A DNA stretch of 64,000 nt from Ovoidimarina sediminis (GTDB lineage Bacteria > Pseudomonadota > Alphaproteobacteria > Rhodobacterales > Rhodobacteraceae). Positions 8,894 through 16,676 of the stretch are shown in pieces (within the stretch, counting starts at the first letter, position 1; each line of letters opens with the position of its first letter). The stretch is from the NCBI RefSeq assembly GCF_032586175.1, contig NZ_JAWHTE010000001.1, positions 1 through 64,000 on the forward strand, read 5' to 3'. The notes below the pieces were generated by a model. It made no database searches. It was not told the origin of the DNA and saw only the letters and a program-made list of their open reading frames with translations. The position numbers were made by a program, and so were the translations under genes.

Positions 8894-9985
8894 TCAGTTC
8901 CGGATCGTTTGCAAAAGCCAGTCGTCGGGTATTTCGCGGCCAAGCCCCTTGTCGCGCGCCGCCTCATAGGCCCGGCCCGCGACGGAAAAGAACTGCGCCC
9001 CCTGAAGGTTGCCGCGTTCCGACCAGGTGATCTGATCGTCCGATGTGCGGCCCGGGTGGCTGCCATCCCGGATCTCCTTCAGGCTTACCCTGCGGCCCGG
9101 CAGCATGTTGCCATGGGCCTTTTCCTTGGGGCGCCTGGCAGGCGGCGCACCCACGCGCCAGGACAGGTATTCCTGCTCGAAGGGCGGCAGGCCTTCGGGG
9201 GCGGGCGCGTCGCCCATCCTGAGGTAAACGTCCACCCGCTCGAGCGTCCGACGATCGGGCACGCCGCCGCCGCCGATATTCACCACATGCGTGCCAGGCT
9301 CCAGCCTGTCGCCGTCAAGCACGGGCGCGGTCGCGTCCGTCAGCGCCGCCACGATCGCCGCCCCTTCGTAAATCGCCTCCGGCCGGTCGCACACCTCCAC
9401 CTCGATGCCGTGGGTGTCGGCCGCCCGGGCCCCGAAGGCCTCGCGGTGCGCGCGCGTCGGGCTGTAGACCTTCAGCCTCCGGATCCCCGGCCGCGCGGTG
9501 AGAAAAGAGGCAACATGGGTTTTCGCCATGCCGCCCGAACCCAGCATGCCCACCACCTCGGCATCCGTGCGCGCCATGTACCGCACGCCAAGCCCGCCGT
9601 CGCCGCCCACGCGCATGTGTTGCAGCACCCCGTCCTGGATCAGCGCAAGCGGCAGCCCGGTTTCGGTGGAGGTCAGCAGGATCAGCCCGAGGAACAGCCC
9701 GGGCCGGCCGCAGAACTTTTCCCGCGTCACCGTGCCGTCCGCCGCCGTTTCCCAATGCAGCACGTCCGATTTCATCCGGATCGCAAAATACCCGTCCCGC
9801 GCGCCACCCTCCATCGTGCCCCAGCGATACACACGCTCGGGATCCGACGTCGGAATGTTCACGTCGATCCTTGGCCGGCACGTCGCCCCGCCGTCGGCCA
9901 CGCCGAGATAGGCCTCTTCCAGCGCCGCCATGGTCGTTTCCATGTCGAGAACCTCCGCGACATCGGCGTTGGAGAGAAGAAGCAT
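8894..9985 (-). CDS. Ornithine cyclodeaminase / mu-crystallin family protein
   Basis: This is a 363-residue member of the OCD/mu-crystallin family of NAD(P)-binding imine or amino-acid oxidoreductases and cyclodeaminases. Visible are MLLLSNADVAEVLDM at the N-terminus, the family RPRIDV stretch, GVLQHMRVGG and the Rossmann loop MLGSGGMAKTH (148-157). It lies between tctB and the decarboxylase-like gene with gaps of 5 and 1 nt. The C-terminal 60 residues (SERGNLQGAQFFSVAG) match the longer subgroup found in catabolic clusters. The substrate is not evident, and no amino-acid pathway is seen nearby. Confidence 0.85.
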   Translation of the reverse strand: MLLLSNADVAEVLDMETTMAALEEAYLGVADGGATCRPRIDVNIPTSDPERVYRWGTMEGGARDGYFAIRMKSDVLHWETAADGTVTREKFCGRPGLFLGLILLTSTETGLPLALIQDGVLQHMRVGGDGGLGVRYMARTDAEVVGMLGSGGMAKTHVASFLTARPGIRRLKVYSPTRAHREAFGARAADTHGIEVEVCDRPEAIYEGAAIVAALTDATAPVLDGDRLEPGTHVVNIGGGGVPDRRTLERVDVYLRMGDAPAPEGLPPFEQEYLSWRVGAPPARRPKEKAHGNMLPGRRVSLKEIRDGSHPGRTSDDQITWSERGNLQGAQFFSVAGRAYEAARDKGLGREIPDDWLLQTIRN

Positions 9986-9990
9986 CGGCG

Positions 9991-10437
9991 CTACAGGATC
10001 GCTTCGAGAACCAGGCCCTGGAACAGGGGCAGTTCCAAAAGCAGGATGAACACGCCATAGACCACGGCGAAGGTTCCCGCCCCGGCGATCAGGGCGTTCA
10101 CCCATGTCTCATCGCGCGACAGTTTCACGAAAGCGAGCACGATCAGCGGCCCGCCCACAATGAAGCCGAACCCGATGATCGCGATGGCGAAGGCGCCAAG
10201 CCAGATGAACACCTCGATTTCCGATTTCCCCTCCGCCGCCTCGTCCTTGTCCGGCGGCGCGTCCGCGGGCCGCCGGAGATCCAGCACCAGCTGCCACAAG
10301 CACAGAAGGGCCCCCGGGATGCCCACGAGGAGCGGCATGAAGGCTGCCTTCTGCGGCAGGCCAAGCGCCAGAACGCAGGCCCCCGCGAACAGGGCGAACA
10401 TCACAAGCGACGTGGCGGTGCGGGCGTTAAATGTCAA
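9991..10437 (-). CDS. tctB: Tripartite tricarboxylate transporter small subunit TctB
   Basis: This is a 148-residue TctB/DUF1468-type membrane protein with four hydrophobic helices. It is the small membrane subunit of a tripartite tricarboxylate transporter. The start is a TTG at 10437: the tctA end carries a perfect AAGGAGGT (10443-10450) five nt upstream of it, while no ATG is suitably placed. The gene therefore overlaps tctA by 11 bases. No tctC is in this operon; the binding protein may be the orphan one at 15144-16607. Confidence 0.85.
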   Translation of the reverse strand: MTFNARTATSLVMFALFAGACVLALGLPQKAAFMPLLVGIPGALLCLWQLVLDLRRPADAPPDKDEAAEGKSEIEVFIWLGAFAIAIIGFGFIVGGPLIVLAFVKLSRDETWVNALIAGAGTFAVVYGVFILLLELPLFQGLVLEAIL

Positions 10438-11941
10438 AATGCACCTCCTTGCCGTCACGCGCCTTCCGCTGCCGCCAGATATAGGCCCCGATCGTCGCAA
10501 GGATCATCGCGATGAAGACGAGGCTGAGCGGTCTGAGGAAAAAGGTCGGCCCCCAGATCGCCAGCGCCTTGTGGATCGAATCCTCCGCGATATGGCCCAG
10601 CACGAGCCCGATCACGAAAGGCGGGCGGGGCCAGCCGTATTTCTTCAGGAAATAGCCGAGGATCCCGAGGCCGATCAGGATCAGCATATTCTCCCAGGCC
10701 GATTCCGACAGGTAGGCACCGAGGAAGGCGAGGACGAGCACGAAGGGAATGAGAAGCGCGCCCCGGACGAACACGAGCAGCGAGAACGCCGGGGCCATCA
10801 GCATGAAGACCGGGATCGACAGTAGGTTTGCCAGCGCCAGCGCCCAGATCAGCGACCAGACAAGATCCATCCCCGTCAGCGCGATATGCGGCCCGGGCTG
10901 GATGCCCAGCATGATGAAGGCCCCGATCAGGATCGCCATGCCCGACGAGCCCGGCACCCCGAAGAACAGCGTCGGCAGAAGCGACCCGCCTTCCTTCGAG
11001 TTGTTGGCGGTCTCGGGCGCGATCACGCCCCGCACATCGCCCTTGCCGAACATCGACTGGTCCTTGGCTGACTGCACCGCGTGGCCGTAGCAGATCCACG
11101 ACGCCGCATCGCCTCCGAGCCCCGGGATCGCCCCGATCGCAGCCCCTATCACCGAGGTGCGGAACGTAAGCCACGGGTGGCGGAACACATCCCAGATCCC
11201 CTGTAACACCTGTCCAAGGTCATAGGCCTTGGCCTTGCCCTCGACCTTGGCGATCGCCCCGCCCTTCACGGCAAGCGACATCATCTCGGGGATCGCGAAG
11301 ATCCCCAGCACGGCGGCCACCACGCTCACCCCGTCCCAGAGCCAGAGCTGGCCGAAGGTGAACCGCTCCGATCCCGTATGAGGATCGAGGCCCACGAGGG
11401 AGACGAGAAGCCCCAGGAACCCGACCGCCACGCCCTTGATCAGGCTGCGGCCCGACAGCATGGCGATGAAGGTGATCCCGAAGAGCGCGAGCAGAAAGAA
11501 CTCCGCCGGGGAAAACGACAGGATCACCGGCTTCAGAACAGGGAGCATCGCGGCGAGGAAGACCGCACCGATCACCCCTCCAATTCCGGACGCGCCAAGC
11601 GAGGCCCCAAGCGCGCGCCCCGCTTCGCCGCGTTGCGCCATAGGATAGCCATCGACGATCGTCGCCGCATCGGGCCCCGTCCCCGGCACCCCGAACAGGA
11701 TCGATGGGATCGACCCCCCGGTATGCACGACCGCATGCATCGCCAGAAGAAAGACAGAGCCCGCCAGCGGATCCATCCCGAAAACGAAGGGGATCAGAAG
11801 CACGATCCCCAGCTTTCCGCCAAGCCCGGGCACGGCGCCGAAGAACATCCCCAGCGGAATGGCAAGAAGGATCAGGCCCATCAGATAGGGGGTGGTCAGA
11901 ATATTGAAAAGCGGCGCAAATATCTGATCGAAACCGATCAT
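10427..11941 (-). CDS. tctA: Tripartite tricarboxylate transporter large permease TctA (first copy)
   Basis: This is a 504-residue TctA permease with about a dozen membrane helices. The family G-rich motifs are clear: PGLGGKLGIVLLIPF, the GVPGTGPDAATIVDGYPMA block near residue 75 and the repeated IPGLGGDAASWICYGHAVQ block near 290. It works with TctB and a periplasmic TctC to import a carboxylate using the ion gradient. The start at 11941 follows GGGAGGAGCG. It is the first gene of the minus-strand catabolic operon reaching down to 4173; a GTTCC-N7-GGAAC palindrome lies 133 nt upstream. Confidence 0.95.
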   Translation of the reverse strand: MIGFDQIFAPLFNILTTPYLMGLILLAIPLGMFFGAVPGLGGKLGIVLLIPFVFGMDPLAGSVFLLAMHAVVHTGGSIPSILFGVPGTGPDAATIVDGYPMAQRGEAGRALGASLGASGIGGVIGAVFLAAMLPVLKPVILSFSPAEFFLLALFGITFIAMLSGRSLIKGVAVGFLGLLVSLVGLDPHTGSERFTFGQLWLWDGVSVVAAVLGIFAIPEMMSLAVKGGAIAKVEGKAKAYDLGQVLQGIWDVFRHPWLTFRTSVIGAAIGAIPGLGGDAASWICYGHAVQSAKDQSMFGKGDVRGVIAPETANNSKEGGSLLPTLFFGVPGSSGMAILIGAFIMLGIQPGPHIALTGMDLVWSLIWALALANLLSIPVFMLMAPAFSLLVFVRGALLIPFVLVLAFLGAYLSESAWENMLILIGLGILGYFLKKYGWPRPPFVIGLVLGHIAEDSIHKALAIWGPTFFLRPLSLVFIAMILATIGAYIWRQRKARDGKEVHFDI

Positions 11942-12074
11942 TCGCTCCTCCCGATGTGCGCGTCCGGCGGCTCTTGACGGCCTGCCCTCGAACGGCGCCC
12001 CGGCGGCCCGATCTTGGCCGCGCAATTCAGCCTATGACAGGCACCCGGAGGTGGTGAAGCGTGTTTGGACCGCC

Positions 12075-12091
12075 GTTCCATATGCGGGAAC
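12075..12091. promoter_or_regulatory. 17-bp palindromic operator, site 1
   Basis: GTTCC-ATATGCG-GGAAC, with perfect 5-bp arms. It lies between the divergent tctA operon (133 nt from its start) and the dehydrogenase gene (75 nt from its start). It is one of nine such sites in the window and is probably bound by the IclR-family regulator encoded at 25736-26569. Confidence 0.7.
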
Positions 12092-12166
12092 AATACCGAC
12101 CGCGCGGTTGAAAGGCTTCCCGTGCGGGCAATTCTCTGTCTGACAATGGGCCAGGGAGGGCGGATC

Positions 12167-13030
12167 ATGCAGGTTGGATTTGTGGGGGTGGGCGCGATGG
12201 GCGCCGCCATGGCCGGGCATTGCGCAAAGGCCGGGTTCGATGTTCTGGCCTATGACACCGACCCAGACACGCTCTTCGCCGCAACCTCGGGGGATGTCGT
12301 GGCCGCCACGGGGCTGGCAGAGATCGCCGGGTCCGCCGACGTCGTGATCTGCGTCGTCAGCACCGACGATCAATCCCGCGCCGTCGTCGGCGGGCTTCTG
12401 GAGGCCGGGCCCAAGGCAGGACAGGTCATCGTCGTCGCCGCCACGAACCACCCCGGCACGATGATCGAGCTGGCCGAAACCTGCCGCGCGGCCAGCGTGG
12501 GCTTCGTCGATGCGCCCGTGTGCTACGGGCTGCAGGGCGCGAAGCAGGGCAACCTGATCTCGCTTTGCGGCGGGACGCAGGAGGATATCGATCGCGTGCG
12601 CGCCGTTCTCATGGCCTACAGCCGAAGCGTGGAGCATCTGGGCCCCACCGGCTGCGGCCAGCTTGGCAAGGCCTGCAACAACATGATGCACTGGGCGGCC
12701 TGCGTGGCGAATTACGAAACGCTCGCGCTTGCGAAATCCTGCGGCATCGACGCCCAGGCGATGCGCGAGACGCTTCTGAAATGCCCCGCCCGGAACACGA
12801 CGCTCGAACGCTGGGACACGTCGAAATTCACCTGGCACGAGAAGGACATGGACGTTGTGCTCGATCTCAGCCAGCAGGCCGGCGTTCCCCTGCCCCTCTT
12901 CGGGCTCGTCGATCAGCTCGTCAAACGCATCGGCCCCGACCGGGTGCGCGAACTCCTTCACGAGGACAGCGCGGAATACCTCGGCCTGCCGATCCCGGTG
13001 CGCCCACTCGAGGAGGTTGTGAAGGGGTGA
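12167..13030 (+). CDS. NAD(P)-dependent oxidoreductase, 3-hydroxyisobutyrate dehydrogenase family
   Basis: This is a 287-residue beta-hydroxyacid dehydrogenase. It has the Rossmann start MQVGFVGVGAMGAAMAGH, the substrate-loop counterpart VDAPVCYGLQGAKQGNL and the catalytic-type Lys168 in GQLGKACNN. Such enzymes oxidise 3-hydroxy acids (hydroxyisobutyrate, tartronate semialdehyde) or related substrates. The start at 12167 is preceded by CCAGGGAGGG and is the first Met before the nucleotide fold. It is single, divergent from the tctA operon, with operator site 1 between them. The gap to 13215 holds only an imperfect inverted repeat (13161-13183) that may act as a terminator for both convergent genes. 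Confidence 0.9.
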   Translation: MQVGFVGVGAMGAAMAGHCAKAGFDVLAYDTDPDTLFAATSGDVVAATGLAEIAGSADVVICVVSTDDQSRAVVGGLLEAGPKAGQVIVVAATNHPGTMIELAETCRAASVGFVDAPVCYGLQGAKQGNLISLCGGTQEDIDRVRAVLMAYSRSVEHLGPTGCGQLGKACNNMMHWAACVANYETLALAKSCGIDAQAMRETLLKCPARNTTLERWDTSKFTWHEKDMDVVLDLSQQAGVPLPLFGLVDQLVKRIGPDRVRELLHEDSAEYLGLPIPVRPLEEVVKG

Positions 13031-13214
13031 GTGCCGGCGGCGAGCGGCAAGCCTTTGGCGCAGGCTGGCGTGTTGCCCCGGGGGCGGTTTCAACGCAGGA
13101 CGCGCAAGCTGGAATGGTCGATGACCGCAGCCGGCGCCGTCAGCCTTGGTGATAGCAACGGCGCATGATGGATCACCATGCGCTCCACAAGAAATTGCCA
13201 GCGATTGGCTCTGA

Positions 13215-13673
13215 TCAGTACCGGCGCGAAACCGCCTTACCAAGACGCACGGATTTCGACGAGAACTCGCTTGCACTCCGGCCGGTGGATTTGCAGTGGG
13301 CAACAGCCCCGAGCAATGGCTCGCGCTTGCCGACTTTGCTGAAGAACCTCAGATCCCTCATGACGAGCTTGCCGCCGATGAAGAATCCAAGATCTCGAAG
13401 GATGCGCTTGTTCTCGCTGTACTGGTGCCCGACATTCTGACCTGCGCCGCAGACGACAACTTCGCCATCCACATCGAAAACCTTCCACTTGGCGCGATAG
13501 CTCGTGTACCCGTCGACCCATCGGATCTCGTGGTCAAACCAATCGCCGGTAACAGTTCTGCCGGTAAGTGCACCCACTGGATTTGCGGCGATCAGGGACA
13601 TCAGAAAAACGACGAGGCCGATCAGCCGCCCGACCGAGCCGCCTGCAGCTTTGAGCGTAAAAGGTGATTGCAT
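13215..13673 (-). CDS. Hypothetical exported protein
   Basis: This is a 152-residue protein that I do not recognise. From Met at 13673 it has a short polar lead and a hydrophobic signal-like segment (LIGLVVFLMSLIAANPVGA), then a roughly 110-residue mature part with two Cys and a basic C-terminus. The segment YRAKWKVFDVDGEVVVCGAG suggests a small beta domain. Base composition is lower in GC than its neighbours. A ribosome site (AGGGAGGG) precedes the ATG, and a 12-bp palindrome CACTTCGAAGTG (13700-13711) lies just upstream. It is unlinked in sense to the catabolic genes. Confidence 0.55.
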   Translation of the reverse strand: MQSPFTLKAAGGSVGRLIGLVVFLMSLIAANPVGALTGRTVTGDWFDHEIRWVDGYTSYRAKWKVFDVDGEVVVCGAGQNVGHQYSENKRILRDLGFFIGGKLVMRDLRFFSKVGKREPLLGAVAHCKSTGRSASEFSSKSVRLGKAVSRRY

Positions 13674-13807
13674 CGCAAGGTCCCTCCCTAACCCCATTTC
13701 ACTTCGAAGTGGCAGAAAAGAACTGATCAGGATCAATCGGCGCGCGCGGCGGCAAGACACGGGCACCCACCCCGTCGCAAAGCCAGACCCGCCTCACCAA
13801 CCGCCAC

Positions 13808-13824
13808 GTTCCCCCATCCGGAAC
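13808..13824. promoter_or_regulatory. 17-bp palindromic operator, site 2
   Basis: GTTCC-CCCATCC-GGAAC, with perfect arms, 63 nt upstream of the first cupin-pair gene (start 13888). Same pattern and spacing as the other sites. Confidence 0.7.
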
Positions 13825-13887
13825 GCCGTGCCGTTGACGGGAACCTCTGCGACCCTTTACGCTTCCGGAAAAACCGGGAGGAACGCG

Positions 13888-14463
13888 ATGTCGGAGCCAT
13901 CGACCGAAGCGGGCGTCGGCCACAACAGCGAAAAACGCGAAAAGGTTGTCTGGGAACGCTGGACCAAGAAACGCACCTTCGTCCGCGCCCTCGAAGGCAC
14001 TTATGGCCAGCTCAAGGAAGAGCTCTATTCCCAGCCGCGCGTCTATCGCACGTCGGACATGAAGTGGAAAGGCGGGCCGCAGAACTTCGGCAAGAAGGTC
14101 ATCAACCCGCAGGCCAACAAGATCGCCCAGTCGATCGAGGCGCATGTGGATGCCTTCGCCCCCAAGGGTTATGGCCAGATCCATGGGCACATGAACTCCG
14201 CCGTCTTCTTCGTTCTGAAAGGCAAGGGCCACGACATCCACGACGGCCGCCGGCTCGACTGGGAGGCAGGCGACGCGCTGATCGTCGAAAACGCCTGCGT
14301 CCACCAGCACCTGAACGACAGCGACGATGAAACCTTCGTCCTCGTCCTGAAGGCCAAGCCACTGTTCCTCTTCATGCACATGATCTTCCAGAAGATGGTG
14401 AAGTTCCCGCCCGAGGAACCGGTGCCGGGCCACGAAGATTACGCCCCGCCGGCGAGCCTTTGA
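13888..14463 (+). CDS. Cupin domain protein, first member of cupin pair A
   Basis: This is a 191-residue single-cupin protein. Motif 1 reads H99-G-H101-M-N-S and motif 2 has VHQH (His139, His141). The Glu that normally follows the HxH in motif 1 is Ser104 here, while the paralogue at 37502-38131 keeps Glu. An N-terminal basic segment and a VRALEGTYGQLKEEL region are shared with that paralogue, so the pair is homologous outside the cupin core. The start at 13888 follows GGGAGGAACG. It is followed after 14 nt by a second cupin. It may be a metal-dependent dioxygenase, isomerase or sensor subunit; function unknown. Confidence 0.85.
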   Translation: MSEPSTEAGVGHNSEKREKVVWERWTKKRTFVRALEGTYGQLKEELYSQPRVYRTSDMKWKGGPQNFGKKVINPQANKIAQSIEAHVDAFAPKGYGQIHGHMNSAVFFVLKGKGHDIHDGRRLDWEAGDALIVENACVHQHLNDSDDETFVLVLKAKPLFLFMHMIFQKMVKFPPEEPVPGHEDYAPPASL

Positions 14464-14477
14464 GGGGAGACAGACAG

Positions 14478-15071
14478 ATGGGTATCGATCCGACCACCTT
14501 CGCAGACGCCATCGAACGCCAGCGCGCCAAATCCAGTGCGCCCGAGGTAAGCTTCTACCGAGAAGCGCTTGAACAAAGCCAGAAATTCCGCGCCGAATAC
14601 CAGGACCGCATCAATGTCGTGAAATGGGATCAGATGCCCATGGAACGCTCCGCGGATGGGTTGATCAAGCACATCATCAACGAGCGCATGGACACCAAGG
14701 AGTGCTGCGTCGACATCTACATGCAGTTCATCGAGGCCGGGAAGGCCACGGGCACCTCGCGCCATCTTTCCGAGGAAATCGCCTTCGTGATCGAGGGCAC
14801 CGGCCATGACCTGCACTACGATGTGCATTTCGAATGCAACGTCGAATTCGAATGGACATGGGACACCACGCCCAAAACCTACGAATGGGGCCCGGGCGAT
14901 TTCATCTACGTCCCGCCCTATGTCGCGCACAAGCGGGTGAACACCTCGGATATCGAGGCCCGCGTCATCGTCTGCAACAGTCGGGTGATGAAGGCGATCG
15001 GGCTCGACTGGTTCGACCAGCTCGAACCCGCCGAAGGGTTCGAGGAATTCTGGATACCTCCGGCCGACTGA
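14478..15071 (+). CDS. Cupin domain protein, second member of cupin pair A
   Basis: This is a 197-residue cupin homologous to 36898-37500 (shared GLIKHIINE, EEI/EEC and VIYVPP-type blocks). Metal ligands look degraded. Motif 1 reads Ser94-Arg-His96 with Glu99/Glu100, where the paralogue has His-Arg-His. Motif 2 reads H151-K-R153 where the paralogue has HQH. A 10-residue insert precedes motif 2. The start at 14478 (MGIDPTT) has GGGGAGACAGACAG upstream. It may have lost catalytic metal binding and act as a structural or regulatory partner of the preceding cupin. Confidence 0.83.
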   Translation: MGIDPTTFADAIERQRAKSSAPEVSFYREALEQSQKFRAEYQDRINVVKWDQMPMERSADGLIKHIINERMDTKECCVDIYMQFIEAGKATGTSRHLSEEIAFVIEGTGHDLHYDVHFECNVEFEWTWDTTPKTYEWGPGDFIYVPPYVAHKRVNTSDIEARVIVCNSRVMKAIGLDWFDQLEPAEGFEEFWIPPAD

Positions 15072-15143
15072 CCGGAGACGACACCCGGAGGACGGGGGTC
15101 GCAAGGAACGCCCCCGCCCCGGCCATGACCCAGGGAGGGTAGA

Positions 15144-16607
15144 ATGAGACTGACCACCATTATCGGAGCGGCCGTCATCGCCGGCGCGTCGGCCCTGTCG
15201 GCACAGGCGCAGGGCTATTTCGAAGGCAAGACCGTCACCTATATCATCGCCACCAATCCCGGCGGCGGTTACGATGCCTATGGCCGCCTGATCGGGCAAC
15301 ATCTGGAGGAAGAGCTTGGTGCACGCCGCGTCGTGTTCAAGAACCTTCCCGGCGCGGGCCACATCATCGGGGCCAACACGCTATACGCCTCCGATCCCGA
15401 CGGGCTGACGATCGGCACCTTCAACACCGGGCTGATCTATGCCCAGATCCTCGGCCGCGAAGGCATCCAGTTCGACCTCACCGAATTCGAATGGATCGGC
15501 AAGGCATCCGCCGACCCGCGCGTTATGGTCCTGGCCGACACCTCTGGCCTGTCAACCTTCGAGGATTTGGCCGGCTCTGCCGATCCTGTGCGCTTCGCCT
15601 CGACCGGCATCGGCTCCGCCTCCTACACCGAAACGCGGATGCTCGCCGACGCGCTCGATCTGAACATCGAGCTCATCCCGGGCTATCAGGGCAACGCGGC
15701 GGAAATGGCGATGCTCCGCAGCGAGATCGCGGGCCAGGTCGGCTCCCTCTCCTCGCTCGCGCCCTTCATCGACGCGGGCAACGCGGTGATCGCGCTTGGC
15801 ATCGGCGGCGATGTGACGCCCCAGGCATCGGAATTCGCCACCACCGACAAGGCGCGCTCGATCGTCAGCCTGATCGACGCACTGTCGAGCCTCGGGCGCC
15901 TGACCGCCGCGCCCCCGGGCGTGGCCCCCGAAGTCGTCGAGGAATTGCGCGACGCCTACATGAGCGTGATGACCGATCCGGACTTCCTTGAAGAAGCCGC
16001 GAAGCTTGGCCTGCCGATCGAGGCGGCGCGCGGCGACGCGGTTCAGGGCCTCGTCGAGGCGGCGATGAAGCAAAGCCCCGAAACGATCGACATCATCGCG
16101 GCCGCGCTTGAGGTCGAGATCCCGACGGTCACCGTGAAAAGCGAGATCCTGGCCCTGGCCGACCGCAACAAGGAAGTCACCTTCATGGCCGATGGCGCCG
16201 AGACGATGGGTGAAATCTCTGGGTCGCGCACCCTCGTGACGCTGAACGGGGCCGAAGCCGGGCGTGGCGATCTCGCCGTCGGCATGACTTGCGAACTCAC
16301 CTACGATCCCGCCGGCACCCCGCCTGAGTTCACCGCCGTCGCCTGCACCGGCGAGGCCACGGTGGCGGCTGCCGAGGTGATGACCGTCAAGACCGATATC
16401 ATCGGCCTCGCCGATGGCGGCAAGGAAGTCACCTTCATGACCGACGGTGGCGAGAAGATGGGCGAAGTCTCGGGCTCCCGCACGGCGCTCAGCATCGACG
16501 GGGCGGAAGCCAAACGCGACGCCCTGACCGTCGGGATGAATTGCGAATTCGCCTATGAAGACGGGGCGGAGATCGAGTTCAAGACCGTGGCCTGCACCAC
16601 GAACTGA
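15144..16607 (+). CDS. tctC: Tripartite tricarboxylate transporter binding protein TctC with two extra C-terminal tandem domains
   Basis: This 487-residue protein starts with a signal peptide (cleavage near SAQAQ-G). Residues 24-325 are a TctC/Bug periplasmic binding domain (IIATNPGGGYDAYGRLIG, VFKNLPGAGHIIGANTLY), which alone would be the usual family length. Residues about 330-404 and 414-487 are two copies of a 75-residue module, each with TVK-x-[DE]-I, KEVTFM-x-DG, GE-[IV]-SGSRT, VGM-x-C and a second Cys in VACT. The module resembles a small beta-barrel; I know no such fusion. No tctAB is adjacent; a binding-protein-less tctAB pair lies 3 kb upstream. A strong terminator follows. Confidence 0.9.
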   Translation: MRLTTIIGAAVIAGASALSAQAQGYFEGKTVTYIIATNPGGGYDAYGRLIGQHLEEELGARRVVFKNLPGAGHIIGANTLYASDPDGLTIGTFNTGLIYAQILGREGIQFDLTEFEWIGKASADPRVMVLADTSGLSTFEDLAGSADPVRFASTGIGSASYTETRMLADALDLNIELIPGYQGNAAEMAMLRSEIAGQVGSLSSLAPFIDAGNAVIALGIGGDVTPQASEFATTDKARSIVSLIDALSSLGRLTAAPPGVAPEVVEELRDAYMSVMTDPDFLEEAAKLGLPIEAARGDAVQGLVEAAMKQSPETIDIIAAALEVEIPTVTVKSEILALADRNKEVTFMADGAETMGEISGSRTLVTLNGAEAGRGDLAVGMTCELTYDPAGTPPEFTAVACTGEATVAAAEVMTVKTDIIGLADGGKEVTFMTDGGEKMGEVSGSRTALSIDGAEAKRDALTVGMNCEFAYEDGAEIEFKTVACTTN

Positions 16608-16628
16608 TCCCGCGAGACAACCGAAACA

Positions 16629-16668
16629 CTGCGCCGCCTCGGGACACCCTGGCGGCGCAGGGCTTTTT
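16629..16668 (+). terminator. Rho-independent terminator after tctC
   Basis: CTGCGCCGCC (16629-16638) pairs perfectly with GGCGGCGCAG (16651-16660) over a 12-nt loop, followed by GGCTTTTTG. It ends the cupin-pair A/tctC unit and sits before the convergent ThDP gene. Confidence 0.88.
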
Positions 16669-16676
16669 GCCCCCCG

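Noticed and set aside
13161..13183. Inverted repeat as another regulon operator
   Set aside because: The arms (GCGCATG/CATGCGC) do not match GTTCC/GGAAC, and it lies between convergent genes, where a terminator is more likely.
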